This document shows positions 46,219 to 55,124 of a stretch of 64,000 nucleotides of DNA, piece by piece; the first letter of the stretch is position 1, and every line of letters begins with the position of its first letter. This DNA is from an uncultured Aquimarina sp. (GTDB taxonomy: Bacteria; Bacteroidota; Bacteroidia; Flavobacteriales; Flavobacteriaceae). The stretch covers positions 124,001 to 188,000 of the forward strand of contig CANMLW010000003.1 in assembly GCA_947498705.1 (NCBI GenBank), given 5' to 3'. The position numbers and the translations under genes are program-made. The notes beneath the pieces were generated by a model. It was not told where the DNA came from, ran no database searches, and saw only the letters and a list, made by a program, of their open reading frames with translations.

Positions 46219-47183
46219 TGCCAATACTTCGATCGACATTTAACCCACCATATCTCTTTAGAAATGGTCATATTTCTACGATCTACCCTAATCTATTAAG
46301 AAAAGTAAGAGGGGTTCTTCAAGAAAGGGAACGCGTCGAACTACCAGATGGTGATTTTATAGATCTGGATTGGAGTTATCCTGCTACAAAAGAATCAAAA
46401 AAATTGGCCATTATTATTCATGGACTAGAAGGTAATGGCCAAAGACAATATATCCTTGGATTAGCTAAACACCTTACTAATAATGGTTGGAATTGCGTTG
46501 CTATAAATTTAAGAAATTGTAGTGGAGAAATAAATAGGCTTTATCGTTCTTATTACGGGGGAGCGAGCGAGGACCTGGACCTAATTATTACTCATATCCT
46601 AAAGAACCATCCTTACAATCATATTTCATTGTGTGGGTTTAGTCTAGGAGGTAATATCTTATTAAAATATCTTGGTGAAGGCCATGTTATACCTACTCAA
46701 ATTAAATCTGCGGTAGGTGTTTCTGTTCCTTGTGATCTTTATGATTCGCTATCAGAAATTAGCAAACCTCATAATTATATATACCAGCAACGGTTTTTAA
46801 AACATCTCAAAGCCAAATTATACGAACGACAAATTCGGTTTCCAGAGTATTTAAAGAAAATAGACATCAAAGAATGCTCTTCCCTTATAGATATTGATAA
46901 TTTATATACTAGTAAAGCCCATGGTTTTAAGGATGCTATTGATTACTATACCCAATGCAGTTGTAAACAGTTTTTGCATGACATAAAGATTCCTACTTTA
47001 ATCTTAAATGCCAAAAACGATTCTTTTTTGGGAGCACAATGTTATCCAACTATTGAAGCCAAAAAAAGCAAAACATTGTTTCTTGAGGTATCAGAATATG
47101 GTGGGCATGTCGGATTTTATTTACCAAAAAACATATATTACAATGAGCAAAGGACTTTGCAATTTTTTGAAGAAGTTTATTAA
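46218..47183 (+). CDS. YheT-type alpha/beta hydrolase
   Basis: The 321-residue protein has the YheT/ABHD pattern. It begins FNPPYLFRNGHISTIYPNLLRK, then IIIHGLEGNGQRQYI, the nucleophile elbow GFSLGGNILLKYLG, and a late histidine in EYGGHVGF. It is probably an esterase or lipase of unknown substrate. It begins on the last base of the bestrophin stop codon, so translation is coupled. Confidence 0.9.
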   Translation: MPILRSTFNPPYLFRNGHISTIYPNLLRKVRGVLQERERVELPDGDFIDLDWSYPATKESKKLAIIIHGLEGNGQRQYILGLAKHLTNNGWNCVAINLRNCSGEINRLYRSYYGGASEDLDLIITHILKNHPYNHISLCGFSLGGNILLKYLGEGHVIPTQIKSAVGVSVPCDLYDSLSEISKPHNYIYQQRFLKHLKAKLYERQIRFPEYLKKIDIKECSSLIDIDNLYTSKAHGFKDAIDYYTQCSCKQFLHDIKIPTLILNAKNDSFLGAQCYPTIEAKKSKTLFLEVSEYGGHVGFYLPKNIYYNEQRTLQFFEEVY

Positions 47184-47227
47184 ACCCATTGAAATAGTTT
47201 AAAAAAAACGGACTCTACAACATAAAA

Positions 47228-47938
47228 TCACACCGATATGATTTCATCACTTTCTAATAACGCTTCTTGTCGCATTCTAAGAAGAATTTGAGCAACCGCT
47301 ACGGTATCTTTTTCACAATACAAGATAATACGATCAATATCATTTTGATCATAAAATACTTCTCGTACCTGACTACCATCAATATCATCTTTGGGTGATG
47401 GTATTCCTAAAATACCGGTTAACAATTTTAAAGAGGTATAATGTTTATAATCTCCAAATTTCCAAAGGTCCAATGTATCCAAATGTGCTACCTCCCAAGG
47501 TTTTTTACCAAATAGATTTAGCTTTTCTGGCAATGTTATCTGATGGATAATCATCCTACGTGCGATATATGGAAAATCAAACTCTTTACCATTATGTGCG
47601 CAAAGTAAATGATTGGGTCGATTAAAATGAGTTTCGATCAAATTCTTAAAATCAATCAATAATTGTTTTTCTTCTCCATAAAACGAAGTTATTCTAAAAG
47701 ATCTTGTTCCTTTAAACGTAAAATACCCAACAGAAATGCAGACAATTTTACCAAACTCTGCCCAAATTCCTGCCCGATCATAAAATTCTTCTGGAGAAAA
47801 ATCTTCTTTACGCTGATATTTTGTTTTATCTGCCCATAAATACTTCATCTCATCGGTAAGTCCCTCAAAGTCTTTATGTTCGGGAACTGTTTCAATATCT
47901 AGAAACAGTATATTTTCTAAATTAAGTTTATGAAGCAT
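47228..47938 (-). CDS. PolB-like 3'-5' exonuclease domain protein
   Basis: The 236-residue protein is a DEDD-type exonuclease resembling the PolB proofreading domain. Exo I is FLDIETVPE near residue 14, a middle segment is HNGKEFDFPYIARRM, and the C-terminal Exo III-like region is YCEKDTVAVAQILLRM. The start at 47938 was chosen over 48013, which would extend back into the preceding hydrolase gene. It overlaps that gene by 11 bp, so the two are cotranscribed. There is no polymerase domain. Confidence 0.88.
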   Translation of the reverse strand: MLHKLNLENILFLDIETVPEHKDFEGLTDEMKYLWADKTKYQRKEDFSPEEFYDRAGIWAEFGKIVCISVGYFTFKGTRSFRITSFYGEEKQLLIDFKNLIETHFNRPNHLLCAHNGKEFDFPYIARRMIIHQITLPEKLNLFGKKPWEVAHLDTLDLWKFGDYKHYTSLKLLTGILGIPSPKDDIDGSQVREVFYDQNDIDRIILYCEKDTVAVAQILLRMRQEALLESDEIISV

Positions 47939-49088
47939 TTTGTAGCATTTTGAACGCCTCATCAATATAAATATAGAAATCTTCTGTAAAAGATTTTCCA
48001 GCAGTAAAATCACCTCGATGATGCCCTAACCTTACAATCATAATATTATCTTCTGGGATACAAATTACATATTGTCCCAAAATACCTCTCATGGCAAAAA
48101 TTTTCTTGTTTAAATGATCCGACAACCAAAACCCGTAACCGTACATTTCTCCATTTTCGAAACGAGGACGAGTTGCCATTTCTGTAAATGCTGCTGGGAG
48201 TATTTGCTTGCCTTCAAACACTCCTTTGTTTTTAAACAACTGACCAAATCGAGCAAAATCTCTAGCGTTACTTGACACACAACAATATGCTTTTTCCATA
48301 CCACTATCTTCACTGTCAAGTTGCCAAATCGCTTCTTGTTCCATCCCCAAAGGTTGCCAAAAACTTTCGCTCAAATATTGTGATAGTGTTTTTCCTGTTG
48401 CCTTTTCTATTACCATTCCTAACAGTTGGGTGTTACCGCTCAAATATTCATATTCTTTTCCTGGTTCTTTTATAATATCCAACCCCAATAGTATCTCTCT
48501 TATGTTCGAATCATAATACGTTTTTGCAGTGATAGAAAAAGGACTGGTATAATGCTCGGTCCAATCAAGTCCCGATGACATAGATGAGAGATCTCCTACT
48601 GTAACTTTTGCTGCAAGCCCTTCTGAAAACTCTGGAAAAAAATCACTTAGAGGTTGATTTACACTCTTTATATGCCCATCCATAATTGCTTTTCCTAACA
48701 TTCCTGTAACCAAACTTTTTGCCATAGAAAACGAATTGGTTTTAGAATCTGCACCATATCCCTCTGCATAGTTTTCGTACCAAATACTATCATTTTTAAT
48801 AATCATAAAAGCAACCGTACCCATTTCTTCATTAGTTGCATTTAGCTTATCTGTAGATTGTACACTATTATATGATTTATGCAATGGCCAGGTAATAGTG
48901 GTATTACCATTTTTTATGGTTCGGTTATCAAAATGAGGATAGTCGTCTATATAGGCCGAAGAATGTCCTGTCATATATACCACACGAACTCCTTTTAAGA
49001 TATAATCATAATCAAATATATAGAGCCCAATTACAATCAAAAGTAGTAAGTATAGAAGTCCTTTGAGTAGTTTTTTGACAATTTTCAC
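47928..49088 (-). CDS. serine hydrolase, beta-lactamase class C family
   Basis: The 386-residue protein has an N-terminal membrane anchor (LLKGLLYLLLLIVIGLYIF). A penicillin-binding/class C fold follows, with the SxxK nucleophile motif SMAK (Ser121, Lys124) and a tyrosine region GKEYEYLSGNTQLLG. The likely role is a periplasmic peptidase or esterase, not a drug-resistance beta-lactamase (inference). It precedes the exonuclease gene and overlaps it by 11 bp. Confidence 0.88.
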   Translation of the reverse strand: MKIVKKLLKGLLYLLLLIVIGLYIFDYDYILKGVRVVYMTGHSSAYIDDYPHFDNRTIKNGNTTITWPLHKSYNSVQSTDKLNATNEEMGTVAFMIIKNDSIWYENYAEGYGADSKTNSFSMAKSLVTGMLGKAIMDGHIKSVNQPLSDFFPEFSEGLAAKVTVGDLSSMSSGLDWTEHYTSPFSITAKTYYDSNIREILLGLDIIKEPGKEYEYLSGNTQLLGMVIEKATGKTLSQYLSESFWQPLGMEQEAIWQLDSEDSGMEKAYCCVSSNARDFARFGQLFKNKGVFEGKQILPAAFTEMATRPRFENGEMYGYGFWLSDHLNKKIFAMRGILGQYVICIPEDNIMIVRLGHHRGDFTAGKSFTEDFYIYIDEAFKMLQNAS

Positions 49089-49156
49089 GGTATAATTACA
49101 TTTAAATTATTAATTAACGAATGTATGAAATTAACTTATATGAACTCATATAATAT

Positions 49157-49192
49157 AAAAACTCCTTTAGATTTTTTACAATCATAAAGGAG
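49157..49192 (-). terminator. rho-independent terminator of the LytTR/histidine-kinase operon
   Basis: On the minus strand the stem CTCCTTTA/TAAAGGAG (49162-49169 with 49185-49192) is followed by five Ts (49157-49161), about 100 bp after the response regulator stop. Confidence 0.75.
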
Positions 49193-49293
49193 CTTTAAAC
49201 TCTAGGTTGCACCTGTTTTTTATTAACTACTAAATTAGAATATTAAATATGAGCTCAAATTACATTCTAAAGGTTTTAAAACTCTAAAGAATA

Positions 49294-50055
49294 TTATACA
49301 ATATTCATTTTTTCATAAAGTTCTCTTTTGCAATTTCTTGAAACAGGTAAGGATTTTCCATTTTTCATAATCACAGACCCTCCTTGTTCTTTTAATAGAA
49401 AATCAATGTGGTTTAAATTTGCAATGTAAGATTTATGAATCCTTAAGAAATTATAATCTTGTAGTCTGGTTTCGAAATGTTTTAAGCCTTTAGAAATGAC
49501 AATTTCTGCATCATCGGTCATAATAAAAGTAGTATAATTTCCATCGCTAACACAATACAAAACATCTCCTGTTTTAATCATATGTACTCCTTTACCATCG
49601 GCTATAGATATCTTTGGGGTCTCTACAACTTTAGAATACAATTCTTTAAACCCACTCATAAAATTAGTACTTGAAGAAGAAGACATGTCTTTCATTCGAA
49701 TCGTCTTATCTACTACCTTAATCAACTGCCTGGGATCTATGGGCTTAAGCATATAATCTATCGCATCATACTTATAACCTTTGATTGCATATTTGTCATA
49801 TGCAGAAACAAAAACAATCTTAAAATCTATTTTGTCTAACTCATTAAGAATATCAAAAACAGATATTGCACCCAATTGAATATCCATAAATATCAAATCT
49901 GGCTTAACTTTTGAAAGTAGTGAAAGAATTGATGTTCTATCATTAGCTTCTCCAATAATTTTTACTTGAGGGCAATATGAATTTAAAAGCATTCTTATAT
50001 TCTCTCTGTCTTTTTTTTCGTCATCTATAATAACACATTTAAGTAGCTGGCTCAT
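49294..50055 (-). CDS. LytTR-family response regulator
   Basis: The 253-residue regulator has a receiver domain with the acidic pocket Asp11-Asp12, phospho-acceptor Asp58 (LIFMDIQLG), a switch Ser (VFVSAYDKYA) and Lys in MLKPIDPRQ. After a short linker, a LytTR DNA-binding domain occupies about residues 150-250 (GVHMIKTGDVLYCVSDGNYTTFIM, FLRIHKSYIANLNHIDFLLKE, SLPVSRNCKRELYEKM). LytTR proteins bind paired direct repeats spaced about two helical turns. It lies 1 bp after the histidine kinase, its certain partner. Its targets are unknown; the paired repeats near 20.4 and 23.9 kb are one candidate. Confidence 0.93.
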   Translation of the reverse strand: MSQLLKCVIIDDEKKDRENIRMLLNSYCPQVKIIGEANDRTSILSLLSKVKPDLIFMDIQLGAISVFDILNELDKIDFKIVFVSAYDKYAIKGYKYDAIDYMLKPIDPRQLIKVVDKTIRMKDMSSSSSTNFMSGFKELYSKVVETPKISIADGKGVHMIKTGDVLYCVSDGNYTTFIMTDDAEIVISKGLKHFETRLQDYNFLRIHKSYIANLNHIDFLLKEQGGSVIMKNGKSLPVSRNCKRELYEKMNIV

Positions 50056-50056
50056 G

Positions 50057-52015
50057 TTAATTCCTTTTTTGGTTAATAGGTAATGTAATTACCACTTCGG
50101 TTCCTTTTGGTGTACCTGATTCAAAAAACAAGTCATTAATACGTACACCGGCATTATGACTTCCTATTTTATTTAGTATTCGTAAACGTTCATTAGTATT
50201 TCTGGTAGCAATTGATAAATGAAGTGTATCATTTCCTTTTTTCTTTAATCTTTCTGCCTCTTCTCTACCAATGCCATTATCTTTTATCTTACAAATAATT
50301 GCCTTTTGTTCCTGTTGAAATGAGAGCTCTAACAGCCCTTTCTTATTCGCATGTGAAAATCCATGAATTATTGCATTTTCTATATAGGGTTGGATCACCA
50401 TGGATGGGATAGTCGGATTTGCATTAACAATCCTTTCATCTACTTGATAAATAGCGTCAAAACTTTCTTCAAACCTTTCTTTTTCTATATTGACATACGA
50501 TTTTAGCAAATCTAGTTCTTTATTAAAACAGGTATAAATACTATCCGAACTGGACAACACTTTTCGTATTAACCCAGAAAGTTCGGTCATATATTCTACT
50601 GCTTTTAAATTTTGATTCTTTAAAATGTAATTTTGTAGTGCACTAAAAGAATTGAATAAGAAATGAGGATTCATCATAGACCGCAATGATTTAAAACGAT
50701 TTAAGCTTAACTCTTCATTAATTTGATGAAAACGCACCTTGTTTTTATGTTCGTGATATAATAGGGTTGATAAGATAAGCACCAAAAAGAAAGCAAGTAC
50801 ATAACTAAATAACTTTACCTTACTAATTTCTTCTCCCTGTTTTAAATTTACTTCTCTAAGGTTGGATAATTTTTTTTGATTTTCTATCAAAAGCTTTTTG
50901 GCTTCTAACTTGGCTATTTTTTCTTTGATTTCTTTATTATCAAAATCCGATTTTATTTTTTTTGATTCTTTTAAAAATACAATCGCTTGTTTATAATCTC
51001 CCAAGGCTTCATAAGTCCTAGAAAGATCTTCATTTGTTAAGATTATAGAGGGTATATTATTGTTTTTAATAGAAAATTCTAAAGCTATTTCAAAATAGTT
51101 CACGGCTTTACTATATGCCCCCATTTCATAAAAAATAGCTCCCATGGTATGCATAAATGCACCATAAATCCCATACTTTTTAAATCTATCCAAATTTTTT
51201 AGATCTATATTATTCTTGATAAGATCCAATCCTTTTTGAGGTTCTCCATTTTCTAAATAAGTATATGCCATATTGTTATAAACCGTGAGGCAATTAACCA
51301 TGTTAGGGTCTTTATCACATAACTTGACAGATTCTTTAAAGTAATAATATGTAGAATCAATTTTTCCTAAATCTCCATAAATTCCTATTAAGCTAGTATA
51401 TACGTTTATTACTTTTTTAGTGTCATTATTATCAATGTATTTTAACGCATTTTTATAATCTTCCTTTGCTTCTTTAAAATTTTCTATATCAAATAGTAAA
51501 CTGCCTCTGGCTAACAAGAGATTATGATGTAAAGCATCATCATCAACATTTTTAATCATATCAAACCCTTGATTAAAAACGTTCAAAGCTTTTTTATAAT
51601 CTCCCATTTCATGATAGATGCCTCCATATCTTTTTTTTACCTCTACCAGACAAATGGTATCTTTAATTTTTTGGCAATAACTTTCTATAAAAGAGAGCGT
51701 TTCCTGGGCCTCATCGAATTGGTTTAACTCTACAGATTCGTATACGATTCTGATTCCAGCTTTCAACAAACTCTTTTTATCACTTCTCTTTCTTGCCAAT
51801 TGAAAAGCTTTAGTATACTTAACCTTTGCCTCTTCATTTTCTCCCAATGCAGATAAACTATCTCCTCTTTTTAAGTGAAGATTAATCGTATCTTTTAAGG
51901 AATATAAAACTGGAAAATCTTGTTGCTTATGCTCAATGTCCTGAGCATAATTATTGGATACAAATATCAGTATCACAATACAAGTTGTGAGAAATCGGGT
52001 TCTAAAAGCGGTCAT
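50057..52015 (-). CDS. LytS-type sensor histidine kinase with N-terminal TPR domain
   Basis: The 652-residue sensor has a signal peptide (residues 1-24, SNNYAQ) and a periplasmic array of TPR helices (about 30-380, e.g. GDYKKALNVFNQGFDMI, GAYSKAVNYFEIALEFS). A coiled-coil stretch (about 365-395) leads to one membrane segment (about 402-421). The His_kinase domain follows with phospho-acceptor His451 in MMNPHFLFNSFSALQNYIL, then a HATPase domain with N-box IENAIIHGF and G-box KDNGIGREEAER. It forms an operon with the LytTR regulator. The TPR sensor suggests detection of a protein or peptide signal (inference). Confidence 0.93.
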   Translation of the reverse strand: MTAFRTRFLTTCIVILIFVSNNYAQDIEHKQQDFPVLYSLKDTINLHLKRGDSLSALGENEEAKVKYTKAFQLARKRSDKKSLLKAGIRIVYESVELNQFDEAQETLSFIESYCQKIKDTICLVEVKKRYGGIYHEMGDYKKALNVFNQGFDMIKNVDDDALHHNLLLARGSLLFDIENFKEAKEDYKNALKYIDNNDTKKVINVYTSLIGIYGDLGKIDSTYYYFKESVKLCDKDPNMVNCLTVYNNMAYTYLENGEPQKGLDLIKNNIDLKNLDRFKKYGIYGAFMHTMGAIFYEMGAYSKAVNYFEIALEFSIKNNNIPSIILTNEDLSRTYEALGDYKQAIVFLKESKKIKSDFDNKEIKEKIAKLEAKKLLIENQKKLSNLREVNLKQGEEISKVKLFSYVLAFFLVLILSTLLYHEHKNKVRFHQINEELSLNRFKSLRSMMNPHFLFNSFSALQNYILKNQNLKAVEYMTELSGLIRKVLSSSDSIYTCFNKELDLLKSYVNIEKERFEESFDAIYQVDERIVNANPTIPSMVIQPYIENAIIHGFSHANKKGLLELSFQQEQKAIICKIKDNGIGREEAERLKKKGNDTLHLSIATRNTNERLRILNKIGSHNAGVRINDLFFESGTPKGTEVVITLPINQKRN

Positions 52016-52090
52016 ATTATTAAGACGCCTAACTTTTGAAATACCCTAACTCAAAAAATGTTAATATTATATTAACATTCCCTTATTGTA

Positions 52091-52573
52091 CTAAAACAAA
52101 GATTGTTGTAGAGATGGTGTTTCATGATTAAGAAGCCATTTTTTGCGCCATAAACCTCCTGCATACCCTGTCAATGAGCCATCGGTTCCTATAACTCTAT
52201 GACAAGGAATTACAATCCATAAAGGGTTTTTACCATTGGCGCTTGCCGCCGCTCTAATACATTTAGGATCTCCTAATCTTTTTGCAATATCGAGATAAGA
52301 TGCAGTTTTGGCAAAAGGAATTTTTAACAATTCGTTCCAGACTTTTTTTTGAAAATCGGTTCCTATAGGATTTAATATCAAATCAAAATCAGTACGTTCT
52401 CCTTCAAAATACTCTTGTAATTGTATGGTAGCTTTTTTTAAACAATCCGGAATTTTTGCCGAAGGGATATCGGTCTGTTCATCATCTGTTATAGAGATAC
52501 GTTTTATTCCATTTTCATCTCCGGTTATTATGGCAATTCCTAATGGAGTTTTTACATTTACCGAGCTACTCAT
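52091..52573 (-). CDS. methylated-DNA-protein-cysteine methyltransferase
   Basis: The 160-residue suicide repair protein removes alkyl groups from O6-alkylguanine. The active site is IVIPCHRVIG with acceptor Cys124. An upstream GTDFQKKVWNELLKIPFAKTASYLDIAKRLG helix-turn-helix and the RAAASANGKNPL arginine-finger segment match the Ogt/MGMT family. It lacks an Ada regulatory domain. The gene overlaps the upstream CNNM-type gene by 8 bp. Confidence 0.95.
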   Translation of the reverse strand: MSSSVNVKTPLGIAIITGDENGIKRISITDDEQTDIPSAKIPDCLKKATIQLQEYFEGERTDFDLILNPIGTDFQKKVWNELLKIPFAKTASYLDIAKRLGDPKCIRAAASANGKNPLWIVIPCHRVIGTDGSLTGYAGGLWRKKWLLNHETPSLQQSLF

Positions 52574-53654
52574 CGGTTTCTTTATCTTCTAGAATACCTA
52601 GTTTTCTAGCTCTTTTTTCCCAATTCTTACGTGCCAACTCTTGCATATTTGAGTCTTGATCGCTTTCATCCATAATTTCTAAGCCAAGTAAAGTTTCAAT
52701 AACATCCTCCATACTTACCAAACCACTTATAGAACCATATTCATCTACTACCAATGCCATATGTTCCTTTTGCTCTACTAGTTTTTCGAATAAACTAGGC
52801 ACCGCTACATTACGATCTACCACAAACATTTTTCTTCTTAGGGCGCTTAATTTTTTTGTATGGTTATCCTCAGCCATTTCTTTGTAAACTTCATCTTTGA
52901 GCACATAGCCCGTAATATTATCTGGTGTATCTGCATAAACCGGAACTCTGGAAAATCGTAAGTTTTTATTTTCTTCGAAAAACGCAGCTATATTTTGGTT
53001 TTCTGAAGCTATTTTTAAGACACTTCTAGGAGTCATTATATCTTTGGCAAGAATATCTCTAAAGTTTAATAAGTTTTTGATCACTTTGGATTCTGACTCT
53101 TCAAAAATACCTTCTTCTTCTGCAATATCTGTCATTGCTGTAAAATCTTCACGGCTTAATACAGATCCATGATGTCCTTTACCTCCTATCAGCTTGGTAG
53201 TAAGTTGTAATAACCAAAGAATGCCCGTGTATTTTAGCGGAGCAATTAAAACAAGTAATGCTTTTGAAGTAAAATTAGCTAGTTGTTTCCAAAATTTTGC
53301 ACCAATAGTTTTTGGTATGATTTCTGAAACTACCAATATCAAAATGGTCATAATAGTCGACACGACCCCTACCATATTAATACCCATGATATCAATCTTA
53401 TAAGGAAGTTGTTCTGCTTGCACACCCACCAAAATGGCTCCTACGGTATGCGCAATTGTATTAAGAGTTAAAATGGCAATCAAAGGTTTGTCTACATCCT
53501 TTTTAAGGTTTTCTAAAGTTAGCGCATAGGATTTGCCTTCTTTCTTTTTTACATTAATAAAAGTAGGAGTCACACTTAGAAGTACTGCTTCTAAAATAGA
53601 ACATAAAAAAGAAAAGAAAATCGAAAGTATTGCGTAAATAATCAGTAAAGTCAT
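52566..53654 (-). CDS. CNNM/HlyC-type membrane protein with paired CBS domains
   Basis: The 362-residue protein has an N-terminal DUF21 domain with three to four helices (about 1-150; IYAILSIFFSFLCSILEAVLLSVTPTFI, VVSTIMTILILVVSEIIPKTIG). Two CBS domains follow (about 200-320; AKDIMTPRSVLKI, HMALVVDEYGSISGLVSMEDVIETLLG). The C-terminal CorC_HlyC domain of many homologues is absent, which makes this a short form. Family members handle divalent cations such as magnesium; hemolysin is only a legacy name. It overlaps the methyltransferase gene by 8 bp. Confidence 0.92.
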   Translation of the reverse strand: MTLLIIYAILSIFFSFLCSILEAVLLSVTPTFINVKKKEGKSYALTLENLKKDVDKPLIAILTLNTIAHTVGAILVGVQAEQLPYKIDIMGINMVGVVSTIMTILILVVSEIIPKTIGAKFWKQLANFTSKALLVLIAPLKYTGILWLLQLTTKLIGGKGHHGSVLSREDFTAMTDIAEEEGIFEESESKVIKNLLNFRDILAKDIMTPRSVLKIASENQNIAAFFEENKNLRFSRVPVYADTPDNITGYVLKDEVYKEMAEDNHTKKLSALRRKMFVVDRNVAVPSLFEKLVEQKEHMALVVDEYGSISGLVSMEDVIETLLGLEIMDESDQDSNMQELARKNWEKRARKLGILEDKETDE

Positions 53655-53767
53655 TGCTACATTTTTGAAGGAACTAATTTACCATTTCTTTCTCTATAAG
53701 CCCTTAATAACATAAATTTATTTGCACCTACAAGGCTTATGAAAAAAACTTCAATTGATTTTAAGCA

Positions 53768-54286
53768 TCACCACCCTACATACCGTGGTGGTTTTATTTC
53801 ATTAAGGTTAAGATATACTATTAATTGTCCTCGATGATGTGTTACGTGATCCTGTAATAAATTTAAAATCTGTAGTTTTGATTTGCGCCCTGCAAAAAAG
53901 TCAATTTCTACTTGCAAATCATCTTTAGTACTATTTTGGACTTGGGTATATACCTTATCAAAGGCATTCTCTAACAGTTTTATGATTTCAGATTTTTTCT
54001 GAGGTACATTTTCCTTAAGTACCTCTCTATCAAACTTTTCTTTAGTAAAATAAGTAGTTCCTAACCACAGCATATTTTGACGAATATGAAGTAATTGTTC
54101 TTTAAACATCATTTCACGTGCTGTAGGCTTAAACTCATAGTTATCTTCTGGCATTTTATCTGCTATTTCTAACAAATATTTTTTAGAATTCTTCCACTTC
54201 TCTAAAAATGCTGTTTTAACAGAAAACTGTTGTGCGCTAACTATTCCTGAAATTAAAAAAAATGCAATCAATACCTTCTTAGTCAT
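53768..54286 (-). CDS. secreted DinB-family protein
   Basis: The 172-residue protein has a signal peptide (KKVLIAFFLISGIVSAQ), unusual for DinB folds, which are mostly cytosolic. The four-helix DinB bundle follows, with histidines in KEQLLHIRQNMLWLG and LLQDHVTHHRGQLIVYL placed for metal binding. It is cotranscribed with the cytochrome (11 bp gap) and upstream genes to hemB. A periplasmic metal-dependent role is possible; function unknown. Confidence 0.85.
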   Translation of the reverse strand: MTKKVLIAFFLISGIVSAQQFSVKTAFLEKWKNSKKYLLEIADKMPEDNYEFKPTAREMMFKEQLLHIRQNMLWLGTTYFTKEKFDREVLKENVPQKKSEIIKLLENAFDKVYTQVQNSTKDDLQVEIDFFAGRKSKLQILNLLQDHVTHHRGQLIVYLNLNEIKPPRYVGW

Positions 54287-54297
54287 TCTTATTCCTC

Positions 54298-54711
54298 CTA
54301 TTTATTTTTTTTACTCATTTCAGACATATATACTTCTACCGCTTGAAGTTCTTCTTCTGTAAATGTTTTGATAATTGCAAAGTTTGTTTTCATAACGGTA
54401 TATGTTTCGGGATCTACAATTGGCTTGGCATCTTGTTTTAAAAATGCAATGATATCTCCTTTTTCTTCATTATAAACTTTCATAATCTCTAAGATACTCG
54501 GACCTATAGATTTTTTATCAACCTTATGACAAGTATAACATTTTCCTTTACCATTAAAAACCGTTTTCCCCACATCAAAAGGAGATAATTGTTCTTTCTT
54601 TGTTCCAATTTTAATCTCAGGATTTTTTTCCTTTTTACCTGATTGACAACTTAGGATTCCCAACGTAATTCCTATACAGAATATCGCTATTCTTTTGCTA
54701 AACCTCATCAA
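54298..54711 (-). CDS. c-type cytochrome lipoprotein
   Basis: The 137-residue protein has a lipoprotein signal (GITLGILSC, lipid Cys22) and a single class I c-type heme site CYTCH (Cys58, Cys61, His62), followed by KVDKKSIGPSILEI. A methionine such as that in TYTVMKTNF could be the axial ligand. It would be a membrane-anchored periplasmic electron carrier. It lies within a run hemB, TerB-like, cytochrome c, DinB with gaps of 2-21 bp; sharing a unit with heme synthesis is consistent. Confidence 0.9.
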   Translation of the reverse strand: MMRFSKRIAIFCIGITLGILSCQSGKKEKNPEIKIGTKKEQLSPFDVGKTVFNGKGKCYTCHKVDKKSIGPSILEIMKVYNEEKGDIIAFLKQDAKPIVDPETYTVMKTNFAIIKTFTEEELQAVEVYMSEMSKKNK

Positions 54712-54713
54712 TA

Positions 54714-55103
54714 TTATTCGTTATATTTTTCTTTAATTTTTTCGATGTCGCTTTTAAATCTTTCTAGCAAATCTTTAGAAAAATTAGAGATTACTTCATT
54801 CTCCTTAATATCTTTACCCATACTTGCTTCTGCTATTTTTGTAAGTGCATAGATCATAAAATCATATTCATAATCAGGGCCATTATCAGAAAACACTTCA
54901 ATAACTTTTTTGTACAATGTCTCGATATCACTTTGGTTTTGACTTTCGTACTCAAAAGACCATTTGATATCTTTTCCTTTGGGGTGTGCCTTTAATATTT
55001 CTTCGAGCACTTCTGACTCTTGTTGCTGGATTACGCCATCACTCATTGCAATCACATAGAGTAGTTCTCCAAATGTCTGATATAATCTATCCCTACTTAT
55101 CAT
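54714..55103 (-). CDS. TerB-like helical protein
   Basis: The 129-residue cytosolic, all-helical acidic protein resembles TerB/DjlA-type domains. It has YQTFGELLYVIAMSDGVIQQQESEVLEEILKAHP at the N-terminus and a second half pairing helices around DYEYDFMIYALTKIAEASMGKDIKENE. Its role, if TerB-like, is unclear without other Ter proteins, none of which are seen. It sits between hemB (21 bp) and the cytochrome (2 bp). Confidence 0.7.
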   Translation of the reverse strand: MISRDRLYQTFGELLYVIAMSDGVIQQQESEVLEEILKAHPKGKDIKWSFEYESQNQSDIETLYKKVIEVFSDNGPDYEYDFMIYALTKIAEASMGKDIKENEVISNFSKDLLERFKSDIEKIKEKYNE

Positions 55104-55124
55104 ATGTTATTATTTTGAAATTAT

